64,000 bases of DNA from Lachnospiraceae bacterium (GTDB taxonomy: Bacteria; Bacillota; Clostridia; Lachnospirales; Lachnospiraceae): the NCBI GenBank assembly GCA_910574805.1, contig CAJTCV010000001.1, positions 1-64,000 on the forward strand, written 5' to 3'. The notes beneath the pieces are model-generated. The model ran no database searches and was not told where the DNA came from. It saw only the letters and a list, made by a program, of their open reading frames with translations. Of this stretch, positions 1-7,511 are shown piece by piece. A program made the translations under genes and the position numbers. Positions within the stretch are counted from its first letter, which is position 1. Every line of letters begins with the position of its first letter.

Positions 1-1
1 A

Positions 2-139
2 GGGCTATTACGCAGGGAACTATCCGCATGGGAAACGGAACGGAATACACTGGCAGCGAAGGTCAACTGGCATTTTAGAACCAGCGATGCCAGAACGAAG
101 CTTAGCTCGTTGTATCCCACATTTACTACTGCCTCTTAA
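2..139 (+). pseudogene. IS630-family transposase, C-terminal fragment
   Basis: Reading frame 2 from the window edge encodes about 45 residues ending at TAA. It includes RRELSAWETERNTLAAKVNW and finishes with a KLSSLYP-type tail. This is the characteristic C-terminal end of IS630-family transposases. The 5' part lies outside the window, so it may be an intact copy cut by the window edge or a remnant. It shows that insertion sequences reach the left end of this accessory region. The family call rests on recognising the tail motif. Confidence 0.6.
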
Positions 140-162
140 CGAGGTGGTAGTATTGCTAAATA

Positions 163-441
163 TCAACAGGTCAGTACAATAGTATCTTTATCTTGCTTCG
201 CACTAAATATATAATTTCCAACATCTTCATACCAGATCAAATCATACTCTTCATGATTCTTATGCAATTTTATAATGCTGTAAAACACACCATCAACCTT
301 TTCGTCTGATATCATCTGATATTCTTTCTCAAAAAGTTTTACAATAAGATCATTTCCATCAAAATAATCAAAATTAACGAATAAATACTCGATTCTATTA
401 TTCTCATCTGCATTAATATGTTTTGCTACCTGTATATTCAT
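163..441 (-). CDS. Small hypothetical protein (92 aa), immunity-like setting
   Basis: This is a 92-residue acidic soluble protein with no signal peptide, membrane segment or recognised domain. The C-terminal half is rich in aromatic and acidic residues (DLIWYEDVGNYIF). It is the last of a same-strand run of small AT-rich genes that lie among toxin-gene debris. Size, composition and context resemble orphan immunity proteins of polymorphic toxin loci. That role is inferred from context only and no family is recognised. Confidence 0.5.
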   Translation of the reverse strand: MNIQVAKHINADENNRIEYLFVNFDYFDGNDLIVKLFEKEYQMISDEKVDGVFYSIIKLHKNHEEYDLIWYEDVGNYIFSAKQDKDTIVLTC

Positions 442-539
442 CTCTATTTTCTGATAACCCTGTGCTGATTTGCTTTTGAATTATTTGCTCCCATGTAAGA
501 TTAGAATCTGTCTTATACAATGACTCCGCAAGTCATCGG

Positions 540-899
540 TCATATTACTTGCAGTAATACTCCCATCATCTTTCCTTTTTCCAGCAATTCATATGCTTCA
601 TCTGAAAACATTTCTGCAACCTTTAAGCTCTTTCTCTTTTTTGCCGCTTCCAGCAATATATTATTACCTATTTTTTTTGTATCAGGAATTAATTTCTTCA
701 ATTTACTGATTTGCGACACAACTGATGAATCTTTTGACCATTTAACATATATTTCACACATTAATAAATCTTTGTCAGCTGTAATTACAATCGAACCTAT
801 TTCGCTGAATTCTTTGCCGCATACCAAACACTTATATGTAGTCAACACTCCATCCTCTTTTAAAACAACTAAACTTTTTTCATCACATTTGTGTTCCAC
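540..899 (-). CDS. Small hypothetical protein with a CxxC knuckle (119 aa)
   Basis: The N-terminus carries a HxC followed about 28 residues later by CLVCGKEF, a possible zinc-binding knuckle. The rest is predicted helical and lysine-rich. A longer frame opens at 929, but the AGGAAGG ribosome site lies about six bases before a GTG at 899, which fits better. The start overlaps the end of the upstream gene by 17 bases, suggesting translational coupling. Function is unknown; the neighbourhood suggests an immunity protein. Confidence 0.5.
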   Translation of the reverse strand: MEHKCDEKSLVVLKEDGVLTTYKCLVCGKEFSEIGSIVITADKDLLMCEIYVKWSKDSSVVSQISKLKKLIPDTKKIGNNILLEAAKKRKSLKVAEMFSDEAYELLEKGKMMGVLLQVI

Positions 900-1212
900 T
901 TTTATCCTTCCTCTCATTAACAGGCTCATTTGATATTTTTACATTTTGATTTTCACTGTCATTCATTATAAGTTCCTCCATACTGTAAATTTGACCCGTC
1001 TCCCCACTTATTGCAATTAGCAAAGGACCTTCTATCTCATTTCCACAATCATTAAACACTTTATAGCAGGCATCCCAATACCCATCTAAAAATACAGATG
1101 GCTTTATGGAAATAAGTTTTAACGAATAATATTGAGATTTGTTTACATCTGCATATTTTCCGGCAATTTCTTTTATTTCTTTTTTTGTTAACATTTTATC
1201 TAATTCCCCCAT
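883..1212 (-). CDS. Small hypothetical protein (109 aa)
   Basis: This is a 109-residue protein with an alpha/beta appearance. It has a lysine-rich N-terminal helix, then strands around PSVFLDGYWDACYKVF and GPLLIAISGETGQIYSMEEL. The second half recalls small NTF2- or PepSY-like folds found in immunity proteins, but no family is firmly recognised. Its 3' end overlaps the next small gene, so the two are probably co-transcribed and coupled. Confidence 0.5.
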   Translation of the reverse strand: MGELDKMLTKKEIKEIAGKYADVNKSQYYSLKLISIKPSVFLDGYWDACYKVFNDCGNEIEGPLLIAISGETGQIYSMEELIMNDSENQNVKISNEPVNERKDKSGTQM

Positions 1213-1238
1213 AATATGTGATGCCAGTTGGCATGGAT

Positions 1239-1370
1239 TTAGATACTATATATGGAATCTCCAACTCTTAGTTTCTTAAAATCTTCAGACTTCTTAAATT
1301 CCATATTATTTCTACCTCGTATAATACCCAAAATATCTTTTTGGGCAAGAATATATTATGCACGATAAGT
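1239..1370 (-). pseudogene. Degenerate C-terminal gene fragment
   Basis: Read on the minus strand, this stretch is open to a TAA and encodes a sensible C-terminus including QKDILGIIRGRNNMEF and KKLRVGDSIYSI. There is no start codon with a ribosome site and no N-terminal part. It looks like the 3' end of a gene whose front was lost by recombination. Similar tails follow toxin or immunity genes, but the parent family is not identified. Confidence 0.35.
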
Positions 1371-1371
1371 C

Positions 1372-1490
1372 TTATTCAATTATATAAACTTCTCCAAAAT
1401 ACTTAACACAATCGGGAATATAACCTGTATCACCATGCCCCCTTGAATATAAGGCTATCCGTGCTTCTAAAAAGTTTTACAGATCTATAT
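1372..1490 (-). pseudogene. Degenerate C-terminal gene fragment
   Basis: This is a second minus-strand fragment. It is open to a TAA and encodes ARIALYSRGHGDTGYIPD followed by a CVKYFGEVYIIE tail. No start is visible. It sits head-to-tail with the fragment at 1239, so the 310-base gap between intact small genes is made of gene debris and is not a regulatory region. Confidence 0.35.
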
Positions 1491-1524
1491 TGGCAATATC
1501 AGAATATATTGTTCCTTTTGAATT

Positions 1525-1713
1525 TCAGATTCCTCGAATACTAAAAACTATTCCGCATTTATTCTCACACATTATGCGATAAGATATATCGTTTCCTGCA
1601 TATATCAATTCACCTCCGCAATGTGGACAGGTATTGGTTATTGTCCCCTTTTCCTGATATTGCTCTGCCACCATATATAAAATCTGTTTTTCTTCATCCG
1701 TAATTTTTTTCAT
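1525..1713 (-). CDS. Small zinc-ribbon protein (62 aa)
   Basis: This 62-residue protein is dominated by a zinc ribbon. CPHCGG sits in the middle and CENKCG about 20 residues later, giving four cysteines in CxxC/CxxxC pairs. A lysine-rich helix precedes the ribbon. It is one of at least three cysteine-knuckle proteins in this cluster. The family is not recognised; a DNA- or protein-binding or immunity role is possible. Confidence 0.5.
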   Translation of the reverse strand: MKKITDEEKQILYMVAEQYQEKGTITNTCPHCGGELIYAGNDISYRIMCENKCGIVFSIRGI

Positions 1714-1801
1714 ATCCGGCAGTTACTCCCCAAACCCATGTTCCGTGGTGGAAGGGAGCATATCATTTTCGTACAATAACCCCATTCACACCTGAAAATT
1801 A

Positions 1802-2119
1802 TTACAACTCTAAAATTTTATTCACATAACGATCTATGAATTCTTTTTTGCTTTCCAAATAATCCGGATGCGAAGCCGTCTCAGCTAAATCGATAAAGTC
1901 ATCATCACACCACCATTTTGGAATAATCACAGTTCCATGTGAACAGTTTTTGCATTCACTGCACCACATCCATGCGGAACCTTTATTATCTTTATATCTG
2001 TGCAAATAAATATGAGCACTTTGTATTCCACATATTGGACAAATGCATGGGTATTTATCCGATTTCATTATAAATCTGTGCCATATTTTTTGTATATTAT
2101 CATTATCATCTTTCCACAT
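1802..2119 (-). CDS. Zinc-ribbon protein (105 aa), immunity-like
   Basis: This 105-residue protein has CICPIC near residue 25 and CSECKNC near residue 53, a four-cysteine zinc ribbon. Between them is a KDNKGSAWMW strand, and an acidic helical tail follows. It resembles small cytosolic proteins found beside polymorphic-toxin genes in Lachnospiraceae. That link is an impression and not a verified family match. Its start overlaps, in another frame, the end of a VgrG-like fragment upstream. Confidence 0.5.
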   Translation of the reverse strand: MWKDDNDNIQKIWHRFIMKSDKYPCICPICGIQSAHIYLHRYKDNKGSAWMWCSECKNCSHGTVIIPKWWCDDDFIDLAETASHPDYLESKKEFIDRYVNKILEL

Positions 2120-2342
2120 TTATCTCTCTCTTATATATTCCGCTAATGAGTTCCCAGCCAAATCTCTTTACGGTTCCGAGAAGCGACATTCCTGAACTCT
2201 TCGGGTTTCCCAGCCGCCTCTGCCACGTCCAGCTTCTGTCTGCCAGGACACAGGCAAATTCCAGATGGCCGCCCTGCATGCGTGCTTCTCCGGCACATAC
2301 GAGAAGCCGGTTTTTGTCCCGCTCCGCCAGAATTTGTCCTGT
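2106..2342 (-). pseudogene. VgrG-like fragment (middle part)
   Basis: The minus strand reads open for about 75 residues including RLLVCAGEARMQGG, EFACVLADRSWTWQ and SGMSLLGTVKRF, with no start codon. The pattern resembles the segment just before and into the OB-fold of VgrG/Pvc8-type spike proteins from Clostridia. The base composition is clearly GC-richer than the AT-rich small genes on either side. I read it as a recombined remnant; family assignment is tentative. Confidence 0.35.
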
Positions 2343-2445
2343 TTAAGTCATCGTAGCCATGTAAAAGTTATCATATGCCCATTTTCTTGCGGTCATCCTC
2401 TCTTCTTCTGGTACACTGTCTTTAAAATCAAGTTTATTGTTAATT
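2343..2445 (-). pseudogene. 3' part of a gene split by the IS4-family element
   Basis: This is the C-terminal piece of the gene whose N-terminal part lies at 4047-4332. Deleting the IS (2446-4046) and one 5-bp target repeat joins the two in one frame. That restores a continuous protein of roughly 127 residues ending in RKWAYDNFYMATMT and a TAA at 2343. The original gene began 29 bases after the stop of a HExxH toxin tail, so it was probably that toxin's immunity protein. It is now inactivated. Confidence 0.7.
2441..2445. repeat. Target-site duplication, left copy (TAATT)
   Basis: TAATT abuts the left end of the IS4-family element and is repeated at 4047-4051. Collapsing the two copies restores the interrupted reading frame, which supports this as the true 5-bp duplication. 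Confidence 0.75.
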
Positions 2446-4046
2446 ACTCAAACTTCGCACTCGCATAAGTGCCTATGCACCTTGAAAATTCAATAAAAAC
2501 TGGCAATAAAATAGCATGAAACACTCTGGTTTTGGTATAATTGAATTGCTCAGAAACAACATACCACCGGAGGCTCATGCTATGAATAACAGTATAACAC
2601 AAGACAGCCAGAATGATAACCAGATTTCTAAAACTATCAAAAAATTTTTCTCCAGATTCCATGTGACGTCTGCCCTGAAAACGGCGGGCGCTTATCATAA
2701 GAAAGGCACGCCTGTGACACAGATTTTTCAGTATCTGTTTCTTCTGATCTTTTCAAACAGAAGCATGTACATGAATCTGCTGTCGGGAAGAAATACGCCG
2801 GCTTTTGCTAAAGATACGGTATACCGCTTTATGAAATCAACACAGATCAACTGGATCAGTTTCACAACGATACTTGCATCAAGAATTATCAAGGATGCCG
2901 CTGTCCCGCTGAATAATGCGGACAGGGAAAATGTCCTCTGTATTGATGACTCCATGTTTGAGAGAAACCGCTCCAAGAAGGTGGAACTCCTTGCAAAAAC
3001 TTACGACCATGCAAAACATGCTTATAAGTTCGGATTCCGTATGCTGACACTGGGATGGACTGACGGCAGTACGTTTCTTCCGGTCAACAGCATCCTTTTA
3101 TCCACAGATAATAAGAAAAACCGTGTGAATGAAGCCGTCAGCCTCGATAAAAGAACCGTCGGTTATAAGCGCCGCAAGCTTTCTATGACCAAAGGGACGG
3201 AAGTCATGTTGGAACTTCTCAAAGCCGCTAAAACAGGGGGTATTCCCGCAAAATATGTCCTCTTTGACAGCTGGTTTTCTTCTCCTAAATCGCTTCATGC
3301 CGTAAAAAATCTTGGCTATGAAGTAATTGGAATGATTAAGAAAACCCCGAAAATGTTCTTCCGATACAATAAAGAAGAACTCTCCCTTATCAATATCTAC
3401 AAAAGGAACAAGAAACGCAGGGGACGTTCCAGATATCTCTTATCGGTGGAGGTGGAAGTTATCAGGGGAGAAAAATCCATCCCCGCAAGAGTCGTATATG
3501 TCCGCAACCGGAATAAGCGGAAAGAGTACCTCTGCCTTATCTCAACGGATACGTCTTTAAGTGGAGAAGAAATCATCCGCCTTTATGGGAAACGCTGGGA
3601 TATCGAAGTATTCTTCAAAGTCTGCAAGAGTTATCTCAGGCTCAGTAAAGAATGCCATTCCCTTTCCTTTGATGCAATGAGCGCCCACACAGCGGTGGTC
3701 TTTACCAGATATATGATGCTGTCCATCGAAAACAGGGAATCAAACGACAACCGGTCTCTTGGGGAATTATTTCTGTACTTTACTGATGAAATGTCTGACA
3801 TTACATGGATAGAGGCATTTCAGATGCTACTCCAAATGTTCCGGAAACTCTTAGAGGAACACTGCGATCTCGTTGATGAAAAGATAGATGAACTGGTTGA
3901 AGCATTCATCAGCACTTTGCCATCTCTTCTACAATCGCAATTAGTTGCGGCATAGCGGTATAAAAGACTGTTCTTTGATAATTGAATCATTGCCAGATAT
4001 TGAGTTTTCAAGGTGCATAGCTAAAATCTATGTGCGAAGTTTGAGT
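2446..4046 (+). mobile_element. IS4-family insertion sequence, complete (1601 bp)
   Basis: The element runs from ACTCAAACTTCGCAC (2446-2460) to its exact reverse complement (4032-4046). A second perfect inverted pair of 16 bp lies inside (2473-2488 and 4005-4020), separated from the outer pair by 12 and 11 non-matching bases. The terminal repeats are therefore bipartite. The 5-bp direct repeat TAATT flanks it on both sides. It carries one intact transposase gene and interrupts a minus-strand gene. Confidence 0.85.
2582..3955 (+). CDS. IS4-family DDE transposase
   Basis: This 457-residue transposase has a complete DDE catalytic set in the IS4 pattern. The first Asp is in LCIDDSMFE near residue 122, the second in LFDSWFSS near 229, and Glu in YGKRWDIEVFFKVCK near 342. 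The last motif fits the IS4 signature Y-(2)-R-(3)-E-(6)-K exactly. The frame opens at 2516, but GGAGG at 2569-2573 places the start at ATG 2582. Length is normal for the family and there is no frameshift, so the element is probably still active. It is the only gene in the element. Confidence 0.9.
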   Translation: MNNSITQDSQNDNQISKTIKKFFSRFHVTSALKTAGAYHKKGTPVTQIFQYLFLLIFSNRSMYMNLLSGRNTPAFAKDTVYRFMKSTQINWISFTTILASRIIKDAAVPLNNADRENVLCIDDSMFERNRSKKVELLAKTYDHAKHAYKFGFRMLTLGWTDGSTFLPVNSILLSTDNKKNRVNEAVSLDKRTVGYKRRKLSMTKGTEVMLELLKAAKTGGIPAKYVLFDSWFSSPKSLHAVKNLGYEVIGMIKKTPKMFFRYNKEELSLINIYKRNKKRRGRSRYLLSVEVEVIRGEKSIPARVVYVRNRNKRKEYLCLISTDTSLSGEEIIRLYGKRWDIEVFFKVCKSYLRLSKECHSLSFDAMSAHTAVVFTRYMMLSIENRESNDNRSLGELFLYFTDEMSDITWIEAFQMLLQMFRKLLEEHCDLVDEKIDELVEAFISTLPSLLQSQLVAA

Positions 4047-4051
4047 TAATT
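4047..4051. repeat. Target-site duplication, right copy (TAATT)
   Basis: This is the partner of the repeat at 2441-2445, directly outside the right inverted repeat of the insertion sequence. Confidence 0.75.
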
Positions 4052-4332
4052 ATACAAAAGTATTGTGAAAATATTTCTTCCGAAGTAACCATATCATTCA
4101 ACGCCTGACACCATGGATACTTCATATTTAAACTCATCGGTTTGAGTGTTACATACTTTTTCTCTTTTCTCCATTCTGTTCTTTTGTACTCCAGTCTCAG
4201 CCACAATATCAGACTTAGACTCATTGTATAAATAGTTCCGTGTTCATATTTATTAATATGTTCGCTTTTCTCCAACAAAGGAGATTTACCTGACTTGACA
4301 TACTCATACAAAGCGCTTAGCAATTCTATCAT
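4047..4332 (-). pseudogene. 5' part of a gene split by the IS4-family element (probable immunity gene)
   Basis: This begins at ATG 4332 behind an AGAGGAA ribosome site and runs MIELLSALYEYVKSGKSPLL through EEIFSQYFC. It then enters the right end of the insertion sequence and ends there after a few IS-encoded residues. The true C-terminus is at 2343-2445. The protein is small, charged and of unrecognised family. Its position directly behind a HExxH toxin tail suggests an immunity role. The disruption probably removes function unless the IS excises precisely. Confidence 0.65.
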
Positions 4333-4361
4333 ATTGATTCCTCTCTAATGATTCGTTTTTC

Positions 4362-4602
4362 TCAATTTTTATATGGATTATAAAGTTCATTATCATAGCT
4401 TCCCCATATATGCACTAACATCTCATCAACAGTTTCATATTCCAGTTCCACTCCCATACTGATTTGGAACTGTCTTTCGTAAAAGAAAGCTCTTTTTTCC
4501 CAACTCCAATGTGATTTAAGAAAATCATACCCATAACGTTCCCTCATATCTATGGCATGTGTTCCCTCATGGACGATATCACATAATTTCAATAATCGCG
4601 CA
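4362..4602 (-). pseudogene. HExxH toxin-domain fragment (orphan polymorphic-toxin tip)
   Basis: About 75 residues are clearly coding on the minus strand from position 4602 to the stop at 4362. They contain KLCDIVHEGTHAID, a HExxH zinc-metallopeptidase motif, followed by WEKRAFFYERQFQ and a conserved-looking tail. Upstream of 4602 the frame turns into the shadow of another fragment, so the domain has no start or delivery module of its own. It looks like a C-terminal toxin tip joined by recombination to unrelated sequence. The protease activity is inferred from the motif alone. Confidence 0.5.
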
Positions 4603-4603
4603 A

Positions 4604-4873
4604 TTATTGTAAATTGAACTGTGCTTCTCTGGCGCAAACTGGAAGCTGTTTTCCATCCCATTCCGCCAGATCTCCCACCCGGAACAGGTCCAGGAGAATG
4701 CTCCCGCTGCACAGCTCCAGACGGAGCAGGCAGTATCCGTTCTCTTCCTGGGACTCCGCTTTCTGGATGATTCCATTATACAGCGCCCGCTCCACTCCGT
4801 CCACATGGATTTCCACCGGACTGTTCTCCGCCAGCCAGGGAAAGCCGGATATTCCGCCCTCTGACACTTCCAT
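4604..4873 (-). pseudogene. VgrG-like N-terminal domain fragment
   Basis: This is a GC-rich minus-strand frame of about 89 residues including NSPVEIHVDGVE, LYNGIIQKAES and LLRLELCSGSILLDLF. The strand pattern resembles the first beta domain of VgrG/Pvc8-type spike proteins, where a short GI(V/I) strand precedes a conserved LLD. It stops abruptly at 4604, exactly where the HExxH toxin frame begins. With the fragment at 2106-2342 it suggests a broken contractile-injection or polymorphic-toxin locus. The family call is tentative. Confidence 0.4.
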
Positions 4874-5026
4874 GCACCCGTCAGAATTATGAATGATTTG
4901 GAATAATTATACAAATTTCTCTGTTTTTTCAATGATTTTGCAAAATCCGTCAAAAAATCAGCAAAATCCGTTTTCACTTTTTATTCTTCTTTTATCTGTC
5001 CTTCGGTATTCTCGAATTCGGGAAGC

Positions 5027-5046
5027 TTTGGTAAACTGATACCAAA
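5027..5046. promoter_or_regulatory. Dyad upstream of the tyrosine recombinase
   Basis: TTTGGTA (5027-5033) and TACCAAA (5040-5046) form a perfect 7-bp inverted repeat just before the AGGAGG ribosome site (5049-5054) of the recombinase gene. It could be an operator or a small hairpin limiting translation. No regulator is identified. Confidence 0.35.
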
Positions 5047-5061
5047 ACAGGAGGATTTATC

Positions 5062-5982
5062 ATGAATCGTTTACAGACACACATACAGGCCTATCTGGAA
5101 TACTGCCAGCGGCACAAAAGACTTGACCCCAAAACACTGAAAGCCTATCAGATCGATCTGACACAATTTGCTGCAAAGATCCATATATCTGATTTGATGG
5201 ACATCACATCCATCGCACTGGAAGAATTCATTGCAGACCTCCATCAGGAGTATAAACCAAAAACTGTAAGGCGAAAGCTTGCGTCATTAAAAGCATTCTT
5301 TCATTATCTTGAATACAGGGAAATTATCGATCGAAATCCATTCAGCAGGATACAGATACGTTTCAGAGAGCCTGTCATTTTGCCAAAAACGATTCCTCTA
5401 CATACGGTAGAAATATTTCTGTCGGTCATCTACAGCCAGCACAGGAATGCACAAACCGATTATCAGAAGAAAAAAACGCTTCAGGACGCTGCCGTCATCG
5501 AACTGCTCTTTGCAACCGGAATGAGAATCTCCGAATTATGCTCTCTGAAAATGCATGACATAAATCTGGATGAAAAAAGCGTGCTGATCTATGGAAAAGG
5601 AGCAAAGGAGAGAAAGATCCAGATCGGAAACGACTCGGTCCTTTGCATACTGAAAAGATACAAAACCGCCTTTCTTCCGGAAATGCAGGCCTGTAATCAC
5701 TTCTTTGTCAAACAGTCCGGCGGAGCACTGTCTGACCAGTCCGTTCGAAGAATGATCAATAAGTACACTGCCCTGGCATCTATAGAAATGCATATCACGC
5801 CTCACATGTTCCGTCATACCTTTGCCACCTGCCTGTTGGAAGCCGATGTCGACATCCGCTACATACAGGAAATGCTTGGACACAGCTCCATTAATGTTAC
5901 TGAGATCTATACCCACGTAACCATGTCCAAACAGAAAGATATTCTCTCCAGAAAACATCCAAGAAGCAGCTTTTGTATATAG
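5062..5982 (+). CDS. Tyrosine recombinase (integrase/invertase type)
   Basis: This 306-residue protein has the two-domain tyrosine recombinase layout: an N-terminal SAM-like DNA-binding domain (about 1-95) and a C-terminal catalytic domain. All catalytic residues appear present. They are Arg in ATGMRISELC, Lys in YGKGAKERKI, His and Arg in TPHMFRHTF, His in LGHSS and the nucleophile Tyr in EIYTHV. AGGAGG at 5049 supports the start at 5062. It stands alone on the plus strand, ends in a terminator, and lies 100 bp from the left copy of a 72-bp inverted repeat. That makes it the natural candidate to invert or mobilise the cassette behind it. Xer-like housekeeping function is less likely in this setting. 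Confidence 0.85.
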   Translation: MNRLQTHIQAYLEYCQRHKRLDPKTLKAYQIDLTQFAAKIHISDLMDITSIALEEFIADLHQEYKPKTVRRKLASLKAFFHYLEYREIIDRNPFSRIQIRFREPVILPKTIPLHTVEIFLSVIYSQHRNAQTDYQKKKTLQDAAVIELLFATGMRISELCSLKMHDINLDEKSVLIYGKGAKERKIQIGNDSVLCILKRYKTAFLPEMQACNHFFVKQSGGALSDQSVRRMINKYTALASIEMHITPHMFRHTFATCLLEADVDIRYIQEMLGHSSINVTEIYTHVTMSKQKDILSRKHPRSSFCI

Positions 5983-5995
5983 TTTCTCATTGATA

Positions 5996-6036
5996 AACAG
6001 CAATCCGAAGGGTTTGATGAGTGGATTGCTGTTTTT
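5996..6036 (+). terminator. Rho-independent terminator of the recombinase gene
   Basis: AACAGCAATCC (5996-6006) pairs with GGATTGCTGTT (6023-6033) and a T-run follows. It separates recombinase transcription from the cassette beyond. Confidence 0.75.
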
Positions 6037-6082
6037 TATTGTTATACGAGGTTTGGTTTGCTGGGGAGGGAATAGAAGTAAA

Positions 6083-6154
6083 TGATAATTCAAAGTTATC
6101 CGTTTGTTTTTGAGATGAAAAAATATTGATAGTCAGATGTTATATCTTGTTTTT
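6083..6154. repeat. 72-bp inverted repeat, left copy
   Basis: These 72 bases recur without mismatch as the reverse complement at 12912-12983. The match begins with TGATAATTCAAAG and ends with ATATCTTGTTTTT, and the flanks on both sides differ. Inside is a small dyad, GATAA (6084-6088) and TTATC (6096-6100) around a 7-base spacer, which could be a recombinase core. The repeat ends 49 bases before the first glycosyltransferase start. It bounds a 6757-bp unique segment. Confidence 0.9.
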
Positions 6155-6203
6155 CTGGATGAAAGTATAGATAACGTATTGTCTAAAAAAGGAGATAGGT
6201 AGC

Positions 6204-7511
6204 TTGAATACACCCATAAGTATAATTGTTATATTTCACAACAATGAGTATTTCGAACAAAGCATTAACTCCATTATTCCACAATTGAAGAATAATGATG
6301 AAATTATAATTGTTAATGATAATTCAAATTACAAATATAATCCTTTATTAAAACAATTATCTCAAATTAATAATATTCAGGTTATCAGTACATGTGAAGT
6401 AAAAGGTAACCGTTCCCATAACCGTAATATAGGCGCAATGCATTCTCAAAATCCTATATTAGCTTTTGTTGATGGCGATATCTATTTCCCGGAAAATCTT
6501 TTTGATTCAATGCGAAAGCAATTATGTGATCAAACATATTGTGCTATCTATGGTAATACATACGGTCATTCCGGTAGTACCTTTACCATTGATGCTATAT
6601 TGGGAATCAATTATCTAAACCAGTTATTTGATTCAGAAAAGTGGAAGGATCTAAAAAAATATTCTCTGCTACATGATTCCCGTGAGGCAAAAGAGAAAGA
6701 ACTTTTAAATGGTGAATTTAGCTGGAACTATTTTTACACCTCCTACTGTATGGTAAAAAGAAGCGCTTTTAATAATGCGGGACAATTTGATGAAGGATTT
6801 TCTGATTGGGGTGCTGAGGATGTAGATTTAGGATATCGCCTAGCTAAATTTGGTCGAATTTTATACGATAATAAATTGGTCGCCTTCCACATACCACATG
6901 AGAAAAACAGGCATAGAAACCATATTACAAACAGGCGGAATATGTATTATATGCTTAATAAGTATAAGGCAAGTATTTTTGAAATCAAAATTGCTTATAG
7001 GAAATCTCAAAAACTGTTCAGGAATCTTAAGAGTTTTTATTGCACTATGGGGGAAATAGATGTTGACATTTTGAACACAACACCTGAACCCAATTGTATT
7101 TATTGCAATATAATTTCACTCAAAAACAAAGAAGGCGATATTTATTACTTAAATCCGGAAGGCACTCAGGAACATTTGAAACTTTTGGGGCTGGCATTGC
7201 CTTTTTGCAATAAATTTTTCCAAAAAGCATATTTATCATACGGCATTTTTCTGTATCCATATCCACTGGCTGCCAGAATCATACAGGAATTTATACGTAC
7301 ATCCAATGAGGTATATATTAAAAACGAACCCATGTCCTACAGAGTGCAATGGAGTTCTGAATGCATTAAAACCTTTAATACGTCATCGCCCTTTGCAAGC
7401 ATCTATTATACATGTAAAAGCCTAGACGATTTTACGTTTAAAATACTGAATGAAGAAAAACTTATTTATGTTACTCCCGCGTTCGAATATTATGAGGATG
7501 TCCATTTATGA
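6204..7511 (+). CDS. Family 2 glycosyltransferase (435 aa)
   Basis: The N-terminal about 260 residues form a GT-A fold. It opens with ISIIVIFHNNE, followed by EIIIVNDNS and the metal-binding DxD motif in FVDGDIYFP. The acceptor-side SDWGAEDVDLGYRLAKFG is typical of GT2 enzymes that transfer sugars to polysaccharides or proteins. The remaining about 170 residues are an unrecognised C-terminal domain. The start is TTG at 6204 with AAGGAG about nine bases upstream. It overlaps the next gene by four bases. AT-rich composition sets it apart from the core genome and suggests acquisition. Sugar and acceptor are unknown. Confidence 0.8.
   Translation: MNTPISIIVIFHNNEYFEQSINSIIPQLKNNDEIIIVNDNSNYKYNPLLKQLSQINNIQVISTCEVKGNRSHNRNIGAMHSQNPILAFVDGDIYFPENLFDSMRKQLCDQTYCAIYGNTYGHSGSTFTIDAILGINYLNQLFDSEKWKDLKKYSLLHDSREAKEKELLNGEFSWNYFYTSYCMVKRSAFNNAGQFDEGFSDWGAEDVDLGYRLAKFGRILYDNKLVAFHIPHEKNRHRNHITNRRNMYYMLNKYKASIFEIKIAYRKSQKLFRNLKSFYCTMGEIDVDILNTTPEPNCIYCNIISLKNKEGDIYYLNPEGTQEHLKLLGLALPFCNKFFQKAYLSYGIFLYPYPLAARIIQEFIRTSNEVYIKNEPMSYRVQWSSECIKTFNTSSPFASIYYTCKSLDDFTFKILNEEKLIYVTPAFEYYEDVHL

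Noticed and set aside
2146-2468. Two short plus-strand frames left of the insertion sequence
   Set aside because: They oppose the VgrG-like fragment and the split gene on the minus strand, have no ribosome site and no protein-like pattern.
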